Source: Nitrososphaeraceae archaeon
GTDB taxonomy: Archaea > Thermoproteota > Nitrososphaeria > Nitrososphaerales > Nitrososphaeraceae
Length of the DNA stretch: 64,000 bases
Assembly: GCA_009377575.1 (NCBI GenBank)
Contig: WHTU01000003.1
Span: 1 to 64,000 of the forward strand
Reading direction: 5' to 3'
The stretch's first letter is position 1. Every line of letters begins with the position of its first letter. The notes beneath the pieces are model-generated. The model ran no database searches, had not been told where the DNA came from, and saw only the letters and a list, made by a program, of their open reading frames with translations. Of this stretch, positions 9,201 to 19,349 are shown piece by piece. A program made the translations under genes and the position numbers.

Positions 9201-11402
9201 ATGCCTAAATTCAAATCAACCCAGGATATAATTAGAATTATAGGAAATAAAGAGCAGATTCGCAATTTTGGGGTCATTGCTCATGTCGATCATGGCAAAA
9301 CAACCATGAGTGATAGCCTCTTGGCGGCATCAGGAATTATTTCGCCGTCGGTTGCAGGACAGGCACTTGCTCTAGATTCAATGAAACTTGAGCAGAATAG
9401 GCAGATGACAATTAGAGGCGCAAACGTCACTCTGTATTATGAGAAAGAAGGGAAGGAGTACGTGGTTAACATGATTGATACGCCCGGACACATAGATTTT
9501 ACTGGCAGGGTTACTCGTGCGCTGCGGGCGATTGACGGAGCGGTTGTGGTTTCAGACTCCGTTGAAGGGATAATGACTCAAACTGAGACGGTAACGAGGC
9601 AGGCTTTAGAAGAGAGAGTAAGACCTGTTCTGTACATAAACAAGATTGACAGATTGGTAAAGGAATTGAGATTAGATGCCACAGCTATGCAAAAGTGGTT
9701 GTCTAATATCATCGCCGACTTTAATCATTTGATAGATATATACGCAGAACCTGAGCTCAAGGAAAAATGGAAAGTTAGTATCCAAGGGAACAGTGTTGCC
9801 TTTGGTTCAGCGAAGGATAGATGGGGATTTAATTTCAAAGTCGCACAGAAAAAAGGAGTCAGTTTTAAAGATGTTTACGATGCATATACATCTGATGATC
9901 CTGGTGCAATTAAGAACTTGGCGGAGAGAGCTCCACTACATGAAGCTGTTCTCGGGATGGTAGTTGAACACCATCCACCTCCTCATGTTGCGCAACGATA
10001 TCGAATACCGAAAATTTGGCCTGGCGATTTGAATTCCGAGCTTGGTAAATCTCTCATTTCATGTGATGACAAAGGTCCAGTAGTAATGATGGTGACTACG
10101 ATAAATGTTGATCCACAGGCAGGGAGAATAGCAACAGGACGACTTTTCTCAGGTACCGTCAAAGATGGAGATGAAGTATATTTGATTGATGCAAAGCGGC
10201 CAGGGAAAGTTCAATCTGTAAATATCTATATGGGAAATACTCGCGAACTGGTAAACATGTTGCCCTCAGGAAACATTCCTGCCTTACTTGGATTGGACTA
10301 CGCAGTCGCGGGTGAGACAATATCCACAGTGAAGGCAATTCCAGCTTTTGAATCAATTAAATATGTTTCAGAACCAGTTGTAACAATAGCGGTAGAACCT
10401 AAGCATCCAAGAGATCTGCCCAAATTAGTTGAAGCCCTGCGAAAGCTAACAGTGGAAGATCCTAATCTGATAATAAAAATCAATGAAGAGACAGGTGAAA
10501 CACTTATGGCAGGTATGGGGGTCCTTCATCTTGAAATTGCTACGTCTCTTTTAGAGGAAGCAGGTTTGGACATAACTACGACTCAGCCATTAATCAACTA
10601 TCGTGAAACGAGCAGAAATAAAACAAGCCCTATCATGAGCAAGTCTCCTAACAAACACAATAAGATCTTTATGCGAGTGGAGCCCCTAGGTGGGGAAATA
10701 ATCGATATGATCAGGACTGGTCAAATTAAAGAAGATATGGACAAGAGGGAAATGGCTAAAATCCTTCGTGAAAAAGGATGGAGTGCAGATGAGGCACGTA
10801 GCGTAGCTGTTTTAGACGTAACTGGGAATATGCTTATAGACGAGACAAAAGGTGTTCAATTTATTCAAGAATCCATGGATTCCATTAAGTCGGGGTTTGA
10901 TGATGTGATACATTCTGGACCAATTGCGCATGAGACTGTCAGAGGAGTCAAGTTTGTGCTACATCACTTTGTTCCTCACGAGGACCCTGCGCATAGAGGG
11001 TTAGCTCAGTTACTGCCGGCGACACGTAGGGCCATGCTTGGCTCGATGCTGATAGCAGATCCTACATTACTCGAACCGATTCTTGGCATTGAGGTAAAAT
11101 GTCCTCAGGAACAGATTGGTACCGTAGCAGGAATTCTCTCAAGTAAGCGAGGAAAATTGATCAACGTGGATCAAAAGGGGCTTATCACGATTATCCAAGG
11201 CGAAGTCCCTGCATCTGAAACTTTCGATCTTTCGGAAATAATGCGCGGTGGTACCGCAGGGAAGGCTCTGTGGAGTACATATTTTAAATCTTGGCAGGCA
11301 GTACCCCAATCTATCTTGCGGAGCTTAGTCGCTGACATACGTAAAAGAAAGGGTCTAAATCCGGAGCCACCCAATCCAGACGAATTCATAGATAAAGAAT
11401 AA
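9201..11402 (+). CDS. fusA: Translation elongation factor aEF-2
   Basis: Ribosomal translocase GTPase of 733 residues, the archaeal/eukaryotic type. G1 is AHVDHGKTT, G3 is DTPGHIDF and G4 is NKID. The domain IV loop ends in HEDPAHRG, where His598 is the residue modified to diphthamide in archaeal EF-2. The C-terminus carries the Arg/Lys-rich tail seen in archaeal EF-2. Length and all five domains appear intact. It is monocistronic here, not in an str operon with ribosomal proteins S12 and S7. Confidence 0.97.
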   Translation: MPKFKSTQDIIRIIGNKEQIRNFGVIAHVDHGKTTMSDSLLAASGIISPSVAGQALALDSMKLEQNRQMTIRGANVTLYYEKEGKEYVVNMIDTPGHIDFTGRVTRALRAIDGAVVVSDSVEGIMTQTETVTRQALEERVRPVLYINKIDRLVKELRLDATAMQKWLSNIIADFNHLIDIYAEPELKEKWKVSIQGNSVAFGSAKDRWGFNFKVAQKKGVSFKDVYDAYTSDDPGAIKNLAERAPLHEAVLGMVVEHHPPPHVAQRYRIPKIWPGDLNSELGKSLISCDDKGPVVMMVTTINVDPQAGRIATGRLFSGTVKDGDEVYLIDAKRPGKVQSVNIYMGNTRELVNMLPSGNIPALLGLDYAVAGETISTVKAIPAFESIKYVSEPVVTIAVEPKHPRDLPKLVEALRKLTVEDPNLIIKINEETGETLMAGMGVLHLEIATSLLEEAGLDITTTQPLINYRETSRNKTSPIMSKSPNKHNKIFMRVEPLGGEIIDMIRTGQIKEDMDKREMAKILREKGWSADEARSVAVLDVTGNMLIDETKGVQFIQESMDSIKSGFDDVIHSGPIAHETVRGVKFVLHHFVPHEDPAHRGLAQLLPATRRAMLGSMLIADPTLLEPILGIEVKCPQEQIGTVAGILSSKRGKLINVDQKGLITIIQGEVPASETFDLSEIMRGGTAGKALWSTYFKSWQAVPQSILRSLVADIRKRKGLNPEPPNPDEFIDKE

Positions 11403-11599
11403 TAAGTTTTATTCTTTAGAATTAATTTGTATTTCTTTTTGTCTTAGGCGTTAGTCTCCGTGATTTTATCTGACTATCTTGCTCTAGAAAACAAATGGCC
11501 CTCACAACAGAAATAGACAGTTTTTAACTTGCAGCTCAAATATCAGGTATTTTATTACGGAAAACTGTGTTAATTTGTCCATTCTTGGACGTCTGCTAG

Positions 11600-12847
11600 A
11601 TGTTTTCAATGTTTACAAAACTCCCAATAGTTATAAGCGACAGAATCATTTCCTTACTCAAAATGAAACTTGATCATCCCAGGTACACAGAGCGATTTGG
11701 GGCAATTAGCTTACACGGTGTACAGCGTGTATATGAGTTAGATTCTGGCTTTAGCAATGGGAGGCCCACTTCAGAGACTATTCGTAGCATCGGAAATGAA
11801 GAGATTTCTGAAATAGAAAAAAAAATGGCCATCGTGATTCCTATTAAAGGTGAACGTCTAAAACTACTTGAAGGTGTGTTAAGTGGTATTCCGCACGATT
11901 GCCTTACGATCATTGTTTCGAACAGTCCCAGGCAACCTGTCGACAGGTACAAATTGGAAAAGGAGGCTTTGGAGCAGTTTAACCGTTTTGTTGGTAAGAA
12001 CGCGTTGATCTTGCATCAGAAAGATCCCGGACTATCAGATGCGCTTAAAGAAGTTGGATATAACAGCATCTTTGGACCGGATGATTTAGTTAGGAATGGA
12101 AAAGCTGAAGGCATGATTACTGGGATGCTCCTTGCTAAGATGGCTGGAAAGGATTATGTTGGTTTTATCGATGCGGATAATTACGTTCCCGGCGCAGTTA
12201 ACGAATATGTTAAGATCTTTGCATCAGGACTTGCCATGTCAAATAGCCCATATACGATGATTAGGATTTCATGGATTTACAAACCTAAAGTTTCAGAGAG
12301 TGGTCTGTACTTTTCCAAGTGGGGGAGAGTCTCGGAAATAACTAATCAGTATCTTAACTCTCTGGTTTCTTATTATACCGGCTTTGAGACCGAAGTTATG
12401 CGTACCGGTAACTCGGGTGAACATTGTATGTCTATGAAACTTGCCGAATTGCTTACTTATTCATCTGGCTTTTCGGTAGAACCATATGAAATAGTTAACG
12501 TCCTGGAAGAATTTGGCGGGATCCTACCTACAGAAAATCAAGAAGCGATGGACAAGGGGATAGAAATATGTCAAGTAGAAACACGCAATCCTCATTTTCA
12601 TGAAGAGAAGGGAGATGATCACATTAAAGAAATGTTCTTCGGGTCACTTGGTTGTATTTATCACAGCAAGATCTGTCCTCCGAGGTTACGGGAGAAAATC
12701 GTAGAAGAATTGCGCAATCGATCTATGTTAGAAGAAGGACAGGAAATAAATACCCTAAGAAAGATCAATCCATTTGACAAGATAGACATGCGACAATTTG
12801 CAAATATACTTCATGAAAGGGCTTCGAGCTTGATTCATTTTGTTTAA
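11600..12847 (+). CDS. mpgS: Mannosyl-3-phosphoglycerate synthase (GT55)
   Basis: Glycosyltransferase that joins GDP-mannose and 3-phosphoglycerate to mannosyl-3-phosphoglycerate, the precursor of the osmolyte mannosylglycerate. Family landmarks are IPIKGERLKLLEGVL near residue 80, DADN as the metal-binding DxD-like motif in VGFIDADNYVPG, and the RTGNSGEH segment. Length (415) is normal. The phosphatase MpgP, commonly the next gene, is not in this window. The ATG at 11609 is an alternative start. Product identity is well supported by the whole sequence pattern. Confidence 0.9.
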   Translation: MFSMFTKLPIVISDRIISLLKMKLDHPRYTERFGAISLHGVQRVYELDSGFSNGRPTSETIRSIGNEEISEIEKKMAIVIPIKGERLKLLEGVLSGIPHDCLTIIVSNSPRQPVDRYKLEKEALEQFNRFVGKNALILHQKDPGLSDALKEVGYNSIFGPDDLVRNGKAEGMITGMLLAKMAGKDYVGFIDADNYVPGAVNEYVKIFASGLAMSNSPYTMIRISWIYKPKVSESGLYFSKWGRVSEITNQYLNSLVSYYTGFETEVMRTGNSGEHCMSMKLAELLTYSSGFSVEPYEIVNVLEEFGGILPTENQEAMDKGIEICQVETRNPHFHEEKGDDHIKEMFFGSLGCIYHSKICPPRLREKIVEELRNRSMLEEGQEINTLRKINPFDKIDMRQFANILHERASSLIHFV

Positions 12848-13178
12848 TGTCCTAGTATGGTTGATCGCAAATTGAAATTCTTTTGATAGTGGATAAATTG
12901 TTAACTTATGATTAAGAGGTAGATTTTTTTGTTCTATGCACCATTTTGACTTGCGATCCTCGATTACAAGTTTATGTGAATAGTATTACTCTCATATCAT
13001 AGTAACAGTAACAATTACAAGCGAAAGGATTAAAGGATACTATATATATTCTTTAAATTGAGAATACAGACCATCGTCGTGACTCTGAATGTTTCAACAA
13101 TTACAGAAGTTATGCAACAATATTAGCTAGCTAATAGTTACAATCTCCTTTAATATCAGCTACGATAATTATTCAGAT
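12848..13178. other. Intergenic region with TATA-like box
   Basis: 330 AT-rich bases between mpgS and the acyl-CoA dehydrogenase gene. A strong TATA-like run (ACTATATATATTC) lies near 13039-13051, about 130 bases before the next start, so a leader would be long if it is used. No gene seen. Confidence 0.45.
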
Positions 13179-14453
13179 ATGTGTTATCATGATCTCTCTG
13201 AAATGAATTTTAATATTTCTAGGCGACAGAAAAATTTCCTAATGAGAGTAGATGACGCATCAAAATTATTGCGGGATTACGAAGAAGAATGTTACCTTAA
13301 TGAAAGAATTAATGACAGGATTATACCAGTTTTCAAAAATATTGGAATGCTAGGCTGCCCAATTTCTACTAAATATGGGGGAATGGGGTACGATTTCCTT
13401 ACTTACTGCCTCGCTCTGGAAAGGATTGGGGAAGAAGGAAGTTCTGTTAGGACATTCTTATCAGCTCATACTTCAATTGGTCAACTAGTCCTTCAGGGGT
13501 GGGCTAACGAGGCACAGAAAAGAGAGTACCTTCCGCGTACCACGAGAGGGAGAAGCATAATAGCGTTCGCCCTTACCGAACCCAACGCCGGCAGCGATCC
13601 AACTTCTATGGAGATGGTATTTGAAGAGAAAAGCGATCATTATATCCTCAATGGAAGGAAGCAGTGGGTTGGTAATGGAACGATTGCCGACTTGCTGACT
13701 ACCTATGCAAAGGAACGAAACAGTAAAGATCTACGCGGAGATGGAAAAATCTCTGCATTTATAGTAGATAAAGATTGTCAGGGGATAAAGCGAAAAGAGA
13801 TCAAAAACAAATTGGGCCTCCTCACAATAAAGAATGCCGAACTCGTTTTCAGAAATTGCATTGTTCCCAAGAAAAACCTCTTGGGAATGAAAGGACATGG
13901 TTTGAGCATAGCATACAGCGCCCTCATAGATGGTCGTCTGAGCGTCGCAGCAGGAGCTGTTGGTGTCATTAAGGATTGTTTGACAGAATCAATCTTTTAT
14001 GCGAAACACAGAACCCAACATGGAGAACTTCTGGGGAAAAAGCAGCTAATACAAGAGCATCTTGCAAAGATGGTAGTAAGTCTAGAGAGTTCAAGATGGC
14101 TTGTTTATCGTGCGGCTATCACTAGACAGCGTTTGCAACATTATGTCGAGACATTTAAGAGAGAAAATATTGATTGGCAGATGAAATTGAACAGATCCAA
14201 TGAGAAGTACATTCAAATCAGAAATGAGGCGGATAGACTTTCCGCAATATCTAAATTCTATGCGAGCAATTGTTCGTTTGATGCCGCTAATCGTTCTGTT
14301 CAAATATTCGGCTCATCTGGATACACTAAAAAATCTAGGGTTGCAAGACACTTCTTGGATTCTCGTGCCACTATGATCTACGAAGGCGCAAATGAGGTAC
14401 TGACGCTTAAAATTGGCTCACAAAGCTTGGGCCAGGAATTTAGAGCCTACTAG
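13179..14453 (+). CDS. Acyl-CoA dehydrogenase family flavoprotein
   Basis: FAD enzyme of 424 residues (415 if translation begins at the ATG at 13203) that oxidises acyl-CoA to enoyl-CoA. The FAD/substrate signature ALTEPNAGSD is present, and the C-terminal catalytic Glu is in MIYEGANEVL, the position used by short-chain and glutaryl-CoA-type members. Central and C-terminal helical domains are intact. Substrate cannot be told from sequence. No electron-transfer flavoprotein, thiolase or CoA ligase gene is adjacent, so the pathway is open. Confidence 0.9.
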   Translation: MCYHDLSEMNFNISRRQKNFLMRVDDASKLLRDYEEECYLNERINDRIIPVFKNIGMLGCPISTKYGGMGYDFLTYCLALERIGEEGSSVRTFLSAHTSIGQLVLQGWANEAQKREYLPRTTRGRSIIAFALTEPNAGSDPTSMEMVFEEKSDHYILNGRKQWVGNGTIADLLTTYAKERNSKDLRGDGKISAFIVDKDCQGIKRKEIKNKLGLLTIKNAELVFRNCIVPKKNLLGMKGHGLSIAYSALIDGRLSVAAGAVGVIKDCLTESIFYAKHRTQHGELLGKKQLIQEHLAKMVVSLESSRWLVYRAAITRQRLQHYVETFKRENIDWQMKLNRSNEKYIQIRNEADRLSAISKFYASNCSFDAANRSVQIFGSSGYTKKSRVARHFLDSRATMIYEGANEVLTLKIGSQSLGQEFRAY

Positions 14454-14739
14454 CTGTCGGTGATTTCCGTTGATATAGGCAAGAGATTTCCGCAGGCACT
14501 ATAGTAAACTGTTGGTACGATGGATCTATATACAAAACTTTCATCCAATGGTAATGACACCGTCATCTGTATCAAACACATGACCTTCTAACTGTTATTT
14601 GTAACCCGTAATTTATTGTTACCACTTCCTCTATCTCTACTTCTTATCCCCCATTCTGTTGAGAATATCTATAAATCTCCCATTTTTATGTAAATCTAGT
14701 CAATCTTTTTATTAGTCACTTGTGAATCATGCATTGAGA

Positions 14740-15762
14740 ATGAAGATTGCTGTAGCGGGGATCGGTGTCGCTGGTGCATACCTTATGAACAAGCTCAGTC
14801 AAGATCGGGACAACACAGTAAAGGGCTTCGAGAGAATGCCAGAGTCCAAACATGACGCAGTGTGTGCTTGGGCAACATGCGACAACGTAATGGATGGTTT
14901 AGTAAAGGAATGTGGTTTGGATTTCAGCAAGTACGTTCTCCACAAAGGTAAGAATATGAGGGTCGAATTGATAAATGATTGTATTGACATCAAGTTAAGT
15001 GGTATGGTTGCTTATGATAAATTACAGCTCATAAAAGATATGATACGTGGTACTGATATAGAATTTGGAAAGGTTCCACGGAAGGAGAACTTAGAATCTG
15101 ATTTTGATCTTATCGTAGACGCTACAGGCTTTCACAGGAACTATTTGCCTAAAGTTAGCAATGAGACTTGGATTCCATGCGTACAATACAAAGTGAAATA
15201 TGATCGAAATAGAAATCCATATGATGACTTTTACTTGAAGGCATTTTCCAACATGTCAGGATACTTTTGGTATTTTCCTCTCAATAATGGATATGCTCAT
15301 GTAGGAGCTGGTGATTTCGGACGAAAGTACACGATTGGATTCCTTGATGAATTTCTTAGCAGGCATGACTGCGAAATCATTCATAAGGTAGGCAGACCGG
15401 TCAGAATAAGTCCCCCTTCTCTATGTGAACCGTTTTCAGATGGCAGAAAAACAATAGGGGTAGGAGAATCGATTGGTACCGTCTATGCATTGTTGGGAGA
15501 AGGAATCGTCCCATCAACTTGGTGCGCACAATTATTTGTAGAACATCTAAATGATCTGAATAATTACAGGGATGCAGTATTGAAGAAATTTGATATCTAC
15601 TCCCTCGTTCATAAATTCATCAAAATGAAAATTTCAGGTAGATTTAGTTTACTAAGGAATTCTCGCGACTTGTTGAGAATCTATACTCATATGAAGATGA
15701 ATGAAAAGAGATATGGAATGAAGGTTAGAATGAAGAACATGTTAAAGATCTCAAGAATATGA
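14740..15762 (+). CDS. Geranylgeranyl-reductase-like FAD-dependent oxidoreductase
   Basis: About 340 residues. The N-terminus MKIAVAGIGVAGAYL is a Rossmann dinucleotide-binding fold with GxGxxG, followed by a Glu-type strand end (KGFERMP). GYFWYFPLNNGYAHVGAG resembles the conserved aromatic segment and the later IGVGESIGTVYALLGEGI the FAD-binding GD/GEG region of archaeal geranylgeranyl reductases. Such enzymes saturate isoprenoid chains of membrane lipids or menaquinone. The open frame begins with GTG at 14722, but ATG 14740 starts exactly at the Rossmann strand and is preferred. Substrate is inferred only from family. Confidence 0.75.
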   Translation: MKIAVAGIGVAGAYLMNKLSQDRDNTVKGFERMPESKHDAVCAWATCDNVMDGLVKECGLDFSKYVLHKGKNMRVELINDCIDIKLSGMVAYDKLQLIKDMIRGTDIEFGKVPRKENLESDFDLIVDATGFHRNYLPKVSNETWIPCVQYKVKYDRNRNPYDDFYLKAFSNMSGYFWYFPLNNGYAHVGAGDFGRKYTIGFLDEFLSRHDCEIIHKVGRPVRISPPSLCEPFSDGRKTIGVGESIGTVYALLGEGIVPSTWCAQLFVEHLNDLNNYRDAVLKKFDIYSLVHKFIKMKISGRFSLLRNSRDLLRIYTHMKMNEKRYGMKVRMKNMLKISRI

Positions 15763-16314
15763 GGAAGGCTCTCAATTGTTCAGATTGCCTAGACCCTACT
15801 GTAATTGCTGCAATATTGGAATAAGACCTACTGAGACATGAATCATTAGAATCTGAACCGTGCCAATGACCGTGTAGCAATATTCTGGTAAGGACTAATA
15901 ATCAGCAATTAAGAAGATAGAGGACTAAATAGCTCCTCGTAGCTGGTGGTATAGTGCATGACACGACGCATCGTCGTTGCTGTCTTTTTCAATTGAAACG
16001 GGCCTTATATATCATTTTTTATTTTAGGGTCATATGGTATTTCAGTGTAATTCTTAATACATTGAGTAAATTCTTTAGTAGGTATTTGGGAATAACAGTA
16101 CTTGTTGTTTCAGTTGTTATGCGTGGACCGTGATGACTGCCGGATTATATTTTACTTTCATAATAAAATCAGAGAAGAAACTCATCTGTGCAGGTTAATA
16201 TTTGGCATAAATAATTATTCGAAGAATATGCTATTTTATGACAGGCTGTTGCGAGAAATATTTTACTCATACCTCTAGTCACAAATATATGAAAGCAAGA
16301 GGATTAAAGGATGA
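15763..16314. other. Intergenic region before pfdA
   Basis: About 550 bases without a coding frame of note. It contains a terminator-like hairpin (annotated separately) and a TATA-like TTATATATC near 16006-16014. An AT-rich stretch precedes the pfdA start. No RNA gene was recognised. Confidence 0.45.
15963..15990 (+). terminator. Hairpin with T-rich tail
   Basis: Perfect 6-bp inverted repeat ACGACG / CGTCGT with a three-base loop at 15963-15977, followed by TGCTGTCTTTTTC. It resembles an intrinsic terminator or a processed 3' end, although it lies 200 bases beyond the reductase stop codon. Confidence 0.4.
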
Positions 16315-16797
16315 ATGAGCAGCGGAGTCAGTGGCGAACAAGCCGCCCTCGAACAAAAGATTAATGAAATGATGCAGCAAGCAAGGGTGCTTGAAGCTCA
16401 TTTGAATGAGATCATTTCTCGTGAGGCAGCTGTCAGTAGACTGTTAGATGAAGCCAAATTAGCATCTAGTGCGGTACAAGAGGTTCAATCTGAAACAGAA
16501 GTTGAATCGTATGTCCCTGTTGGAGTTGGGGTTCATATGAAAGTATCAGTTCCCCCTGTTAAGAAATTGCTTATCAATATAGGCGCAGGAGTGGCAGTGG
16601 AAAAGAGCAGAGAGGATACACTTAACTATATAGAGTCTAGGTTGAAGGAGTTTGAGATCGCTTTGAAACAGCTAATGGGGCAAAAACAACAGGTATCTCT
16701 TCGAATGGAGCAAATTCAAGTTCAAGTCAACGAAATGGTACAGAGAGCTACTTCTGGTAGGAGCAACTTAACTAAATCCAGTAGCAATAATAATTAG
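16315..16797 (+). CDS. pfdA: Prefoldin alpha subunit
   Basis: 160-residue protein with two long coiled-coil helices (about residues 5-55 and 100-150) separated by the beta-hairpin region EVESYVPVGVGVHMKV and LLINIGAGVAVEKS, which is the diagnostic prefoldin-alpha segment. Two alpha and four beta subunits form the jellyfish-shaped co-chaperone that hands unfolded proteins to the thermosome. It lies 25 bases before ftsY, the usual archaeal neighbour. A short polyasparagine tail ends the protein. Confidence 0.93.
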   Translation: MSSGVSGEQAALEQKINEMMQQARVLEAHLNEIISREAAVSRLLDEAKLASSAVQEVQSETEVESYVPVGVGVHMKVSVPPVKKLLINIGAGVAVEKSREDTLNYIESRLKEFEIALKQLMGQKQQVSLRMEQIQVQVNEMVQRATSGRSNLTKSSSNNN

Positions 16798-16822
16798 TCC
16801 CATTAAGATTACAGAGACGTAA

Positions 16823-18427
16823 ATGTTTGAACAGCTCAAAAGGGCATTTTCTGATGCAGCTAGAAACATATCGTCTCATAAAGAAATTTCTGAAAGAGAT
16901 TTAAATAATCAATTATCTGAACTTGAACTTTCTCTTCTTGAAAGTGATGTTGCCCCAGAAGTTGTAGACGACCTTGTTGGAAGCTTGCGAACCGAATTAC
17001 TTGGCTTAGAACTTGAGAAGGGACAGAGCGCAGAAGAAGTGATCAGGCTCAAGCTCAGAATTCGAATAGCAGACATGTTTAATAAATCTGGGAGTATGAA
17101 TCTTATCCAACAAATCAGAGCTAAGAAGGAAGAAGGGAAAGGACCATTTATTATACTTCTACTTGGAATTAATGGCACTGGTAAGACAACGACTATCGCG
17201 AAAATTGCTCGTCTATTTAAGAAAAATGGAATATCAACTGTACTTGCTGCAGCAGATACTCATAGAGCAGGGGCAATTGAGCAGCTATCGCAACATGGAG
17301 AAAATTTGTCTATCAAAGTCATCTCGCAGAGATATGGAGCCGATCCGTCTGCTGTCGGACGTGACGCTGTGGATTATGCTTCTAAACATCGAATAGATAC
17401 GGTACTAATTGATACTGCAGGCAGAATGCAGACTGCAAAGAATCTGATGGATGAAATTAGCAAGATAGTCAGAGTTGTGAAACCAGATATCAAATTATTT
17501 ATCGGTGATTCATTGGCAGGAAATGATACCATTAATCAGGCACGTGAGTTTTTTGAATATACCAAATTCGATGGTGCAATACTAACCAAGACTGATGCAG
17601 ACGCCAAAGGAGGTTCAGCCATATCGATTGTGCATGCCACATCAAAGCCTATCGTCCTCTTGGGAATGGGACAAAGCTATGACGATATAACACCTTTTAG
17701 TTCTGAGAAATTTCTCGATTCGGTCTTTGGTAATTCCCCTTTAGTTGGCGAACCTGAGGTCCTTTCTGGTGATATCATTCAACATGATATAATCAAACAG
17801 GACACGAACAGAAATGAAAGAACTGCAGCAGATATAGAACTACCATATGAGAAGGCAACTTTGAAAACAGTGAGAAACGAAGATACTTCTGAGAGACTTA
17901 GTCAAAAAATAGATAGGACACCCGCAGAATTGCCATCAGATTCATATGATTCTAGATCTAACAAACATGAATCATTAAATACAGTCGATTCTGAAAAGCT
18001 TACTATACAGAAGGAGCAGCCAGAGCAACAAGAACGACATTTAGAACAACCACAACATTCAGACCAACAGCAAGAACACGGACAAAAGCAGCAAGAAGAT
18101 CAAGAACAGCAGTCGCGGGGTATTACTGCAACATCTGACAAGAAACTTGAGTCAACAACAGAAAAATATGAACCTGGTGGTTTTTTTAGAGGATTGTTCG
18201 GTAAGAAGAACAAGAACAAGACACAAGATCCAGAAAAGGTCTTTACAAACGAAAATCATACTATCAAGAGCTCTCATGAAATTGATCCTCCCTCATCCAT
18301 GGAATCAGAAAGGGAGTCCAAAGCTAAGAATATAGCTGAAAACAACGAGAAAAAAATCAAAAGTCAGAAGGAAGGCGAAGAAGTAGTATATCTAACAGAT
18401 GAAGATATTGAAGACCTCCTTAAATAA
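16823..18427 (+). CDS. ftsY: Signal recognition particle receptor FtsY with unusual C-terminal extension
   Basis: SRP receptor GTPase that docks ribosome-SRP complexes at the membrane. Residues 1-95 form the helical N domain and about 105-305 the G domain: G1 GINGTGKTTT, the DTHRAGAIEQL insertion-box motif, DTAGR, GDSLAGND and TKTDADAKGG. The normal C-terminal helix ends near FLDSVFG. A further 230 residues follow, rich in Gln, Glu, Lys and Ser, with a Gln-rich run near 395-430 and, near residue 452, GGFFRGLFGKKNKNK, an amphipathic/basic patch like the membrane-targeting motif at the N-terminus of bacterial FtsY. The last codons overlap argF by 29 bases. Confidence 0.93.
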   Translation: MFEQLKRAFSDAARNISSHKEISERDLNNQLSELELSLLESDVAPEVVDDLVGSLRTELLGLELEKGQSAEEVIRLKLRIRIADMFNKSGSMNLIQQIRAKKEEGKGPFIILLLGINGTGKTTTIAKIARLFKKNGISTVLAAADTHRAGAIEQLSQHGENLSIKVISQRYGADPSAVGRDAVDYASKHRIDTVLIDTAGRMQTAKNLMDEISKIVRVVKPDIKLFIGDSLAGNDTINQAREFFEYTKFDGAILTKTDADAKGGSAISIVHATSKPIVLLGMGQSYDDITPFSSEKFLDSVFGNSPLVGEPEVLSGDIIQHDIIKQDTNRNERTAADIELPYEKATLKTVRNEDTSERLSQKIDRTPAELPSDSYDSRSNKHESLNTVDSEKLTIQKEQPEQQERHLEQPQHSDQQQEHGQKQQEDQEQQSRGITATSDKKLESTTEKYEPGGFFRGLFGKKNKNKTQDPEKVFTNENHTIKSSHEIDPPSSMESERESKAKNIAENNEKKIKSQKEGEEVVYLTDEDIEDLLK

Positions 18428-19349
18428 GAAGGATTTTTTGAGTCTTAATGACATATGTAAAGAGGAGATCTTATCAATCTTAGAGTTGTCTAAGAATCTC
18501 AAGAGGGACTTGAAGAATGGAAAATCATCCCAATTATTGAAAGGGAAAACACTTGCCATGATTTTTCAGAAACCCTCTACGAGGACCAGACTAAGTTTTG
18601 AAACAGGAATCCTTCAATTAGGTGGGACTGCTATCTATCTGAGTTCAAACGATCTTCAGCTAGCTAGAGGAGAATCTATCGAAGATACAGCTCGAACGCT
18701 TTCGCTCTACGTTGACTTGATTATGGCACGTGTATATGCACACTCAGATATTGAGAAACTTGCATCATATTCATCTGTTCCCGTGATAAACGGACTTTCA
18801 GATACTTTTCATCCTTGTCAAATTTTGGCCGATCTCCTCACGATTCAAGAGCAAAAAAATACATTCAATGGATTGAAAGTTGCGTGGATAGGAGACGGTA
18901 ATAATGTTTGCAATGATTTAGTACTTGGTTGTTCAAAGATAGGCATGAATCTTTCGATTGCCTGTCCTCCGGGGTTCGAGCCAAATGATGATGTACTAGA
19001 TATAGCAAGAAAAGAAGCTTACAGAAGTTCTACAGAAATATCGATCACAGATGATCCTTTAAATGCCGTTCGAGATGCGGATGTATTGGCAACAGACACA
19101 TTCATATCCATAGGAAAGGACGGAGAAAGACAGCGCAGAGAAGAGATATTCTTACCTAGATACCAGGTAAATTCTGATCTGTTAAGTTTGGCGAAACAAG
19201 ATTGCATATTTATGCATTGCCTTCCGGCCTCCCGAGGTCGAGAAGTCACTTCCGAAGTAATTGACGGAAAGGCATCTGTGGTGTGGGACCAAGCTGAAAA
19301 TAGGCTACATGTGCAGAAGGCGTTAATGAGTATGCTACCTTTGAAGTAG
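18399..19349 (+). CDS. argF: Ornithine carbamoyltransferase
   Basis: 316 residues; transfers the carbamoyl group to ornithine to make citrulline in arginine synthesis. The carbamoyl-phosphate motif STRTRLSF, the HPCQ motif and the ornithine-binding HCLPA motif are all present. The ATG at 18399 lies inside the end of ftsY (29-base overlap, different frame). The next in-frame ATG is far inside the conserved part, so translational coupling to ftsY is likely. No other arg gene is adjacent. Confidence 0.95.
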   Translation: MKILKTSLNKKDFLSLNDICKEEILSILELSKNLKRDLKNGKSSQLLKGKTLAMIFQKPSTRTRLSFETGILQLGGTAIYLSSNDLQLARGESIEDTARTLSLYVDLIMARVYAHSDIEKLASYSSVPVINGLSDTFHPCQILADLLTIQEQKNTFNGLKVAWIGDGNNVCNDLVLGCSKIGMNLSIACPPGFEPNDDVLDIARKEAYRSSTEISITDDPLNAVRDADVLATDTFISIGKDGERQRREEIFLPRYQVNSDLLSLAKQDCIFMHCLPASRGREVTSEVIDGKASVVWDQAENRLHVQKALMSMLPLK

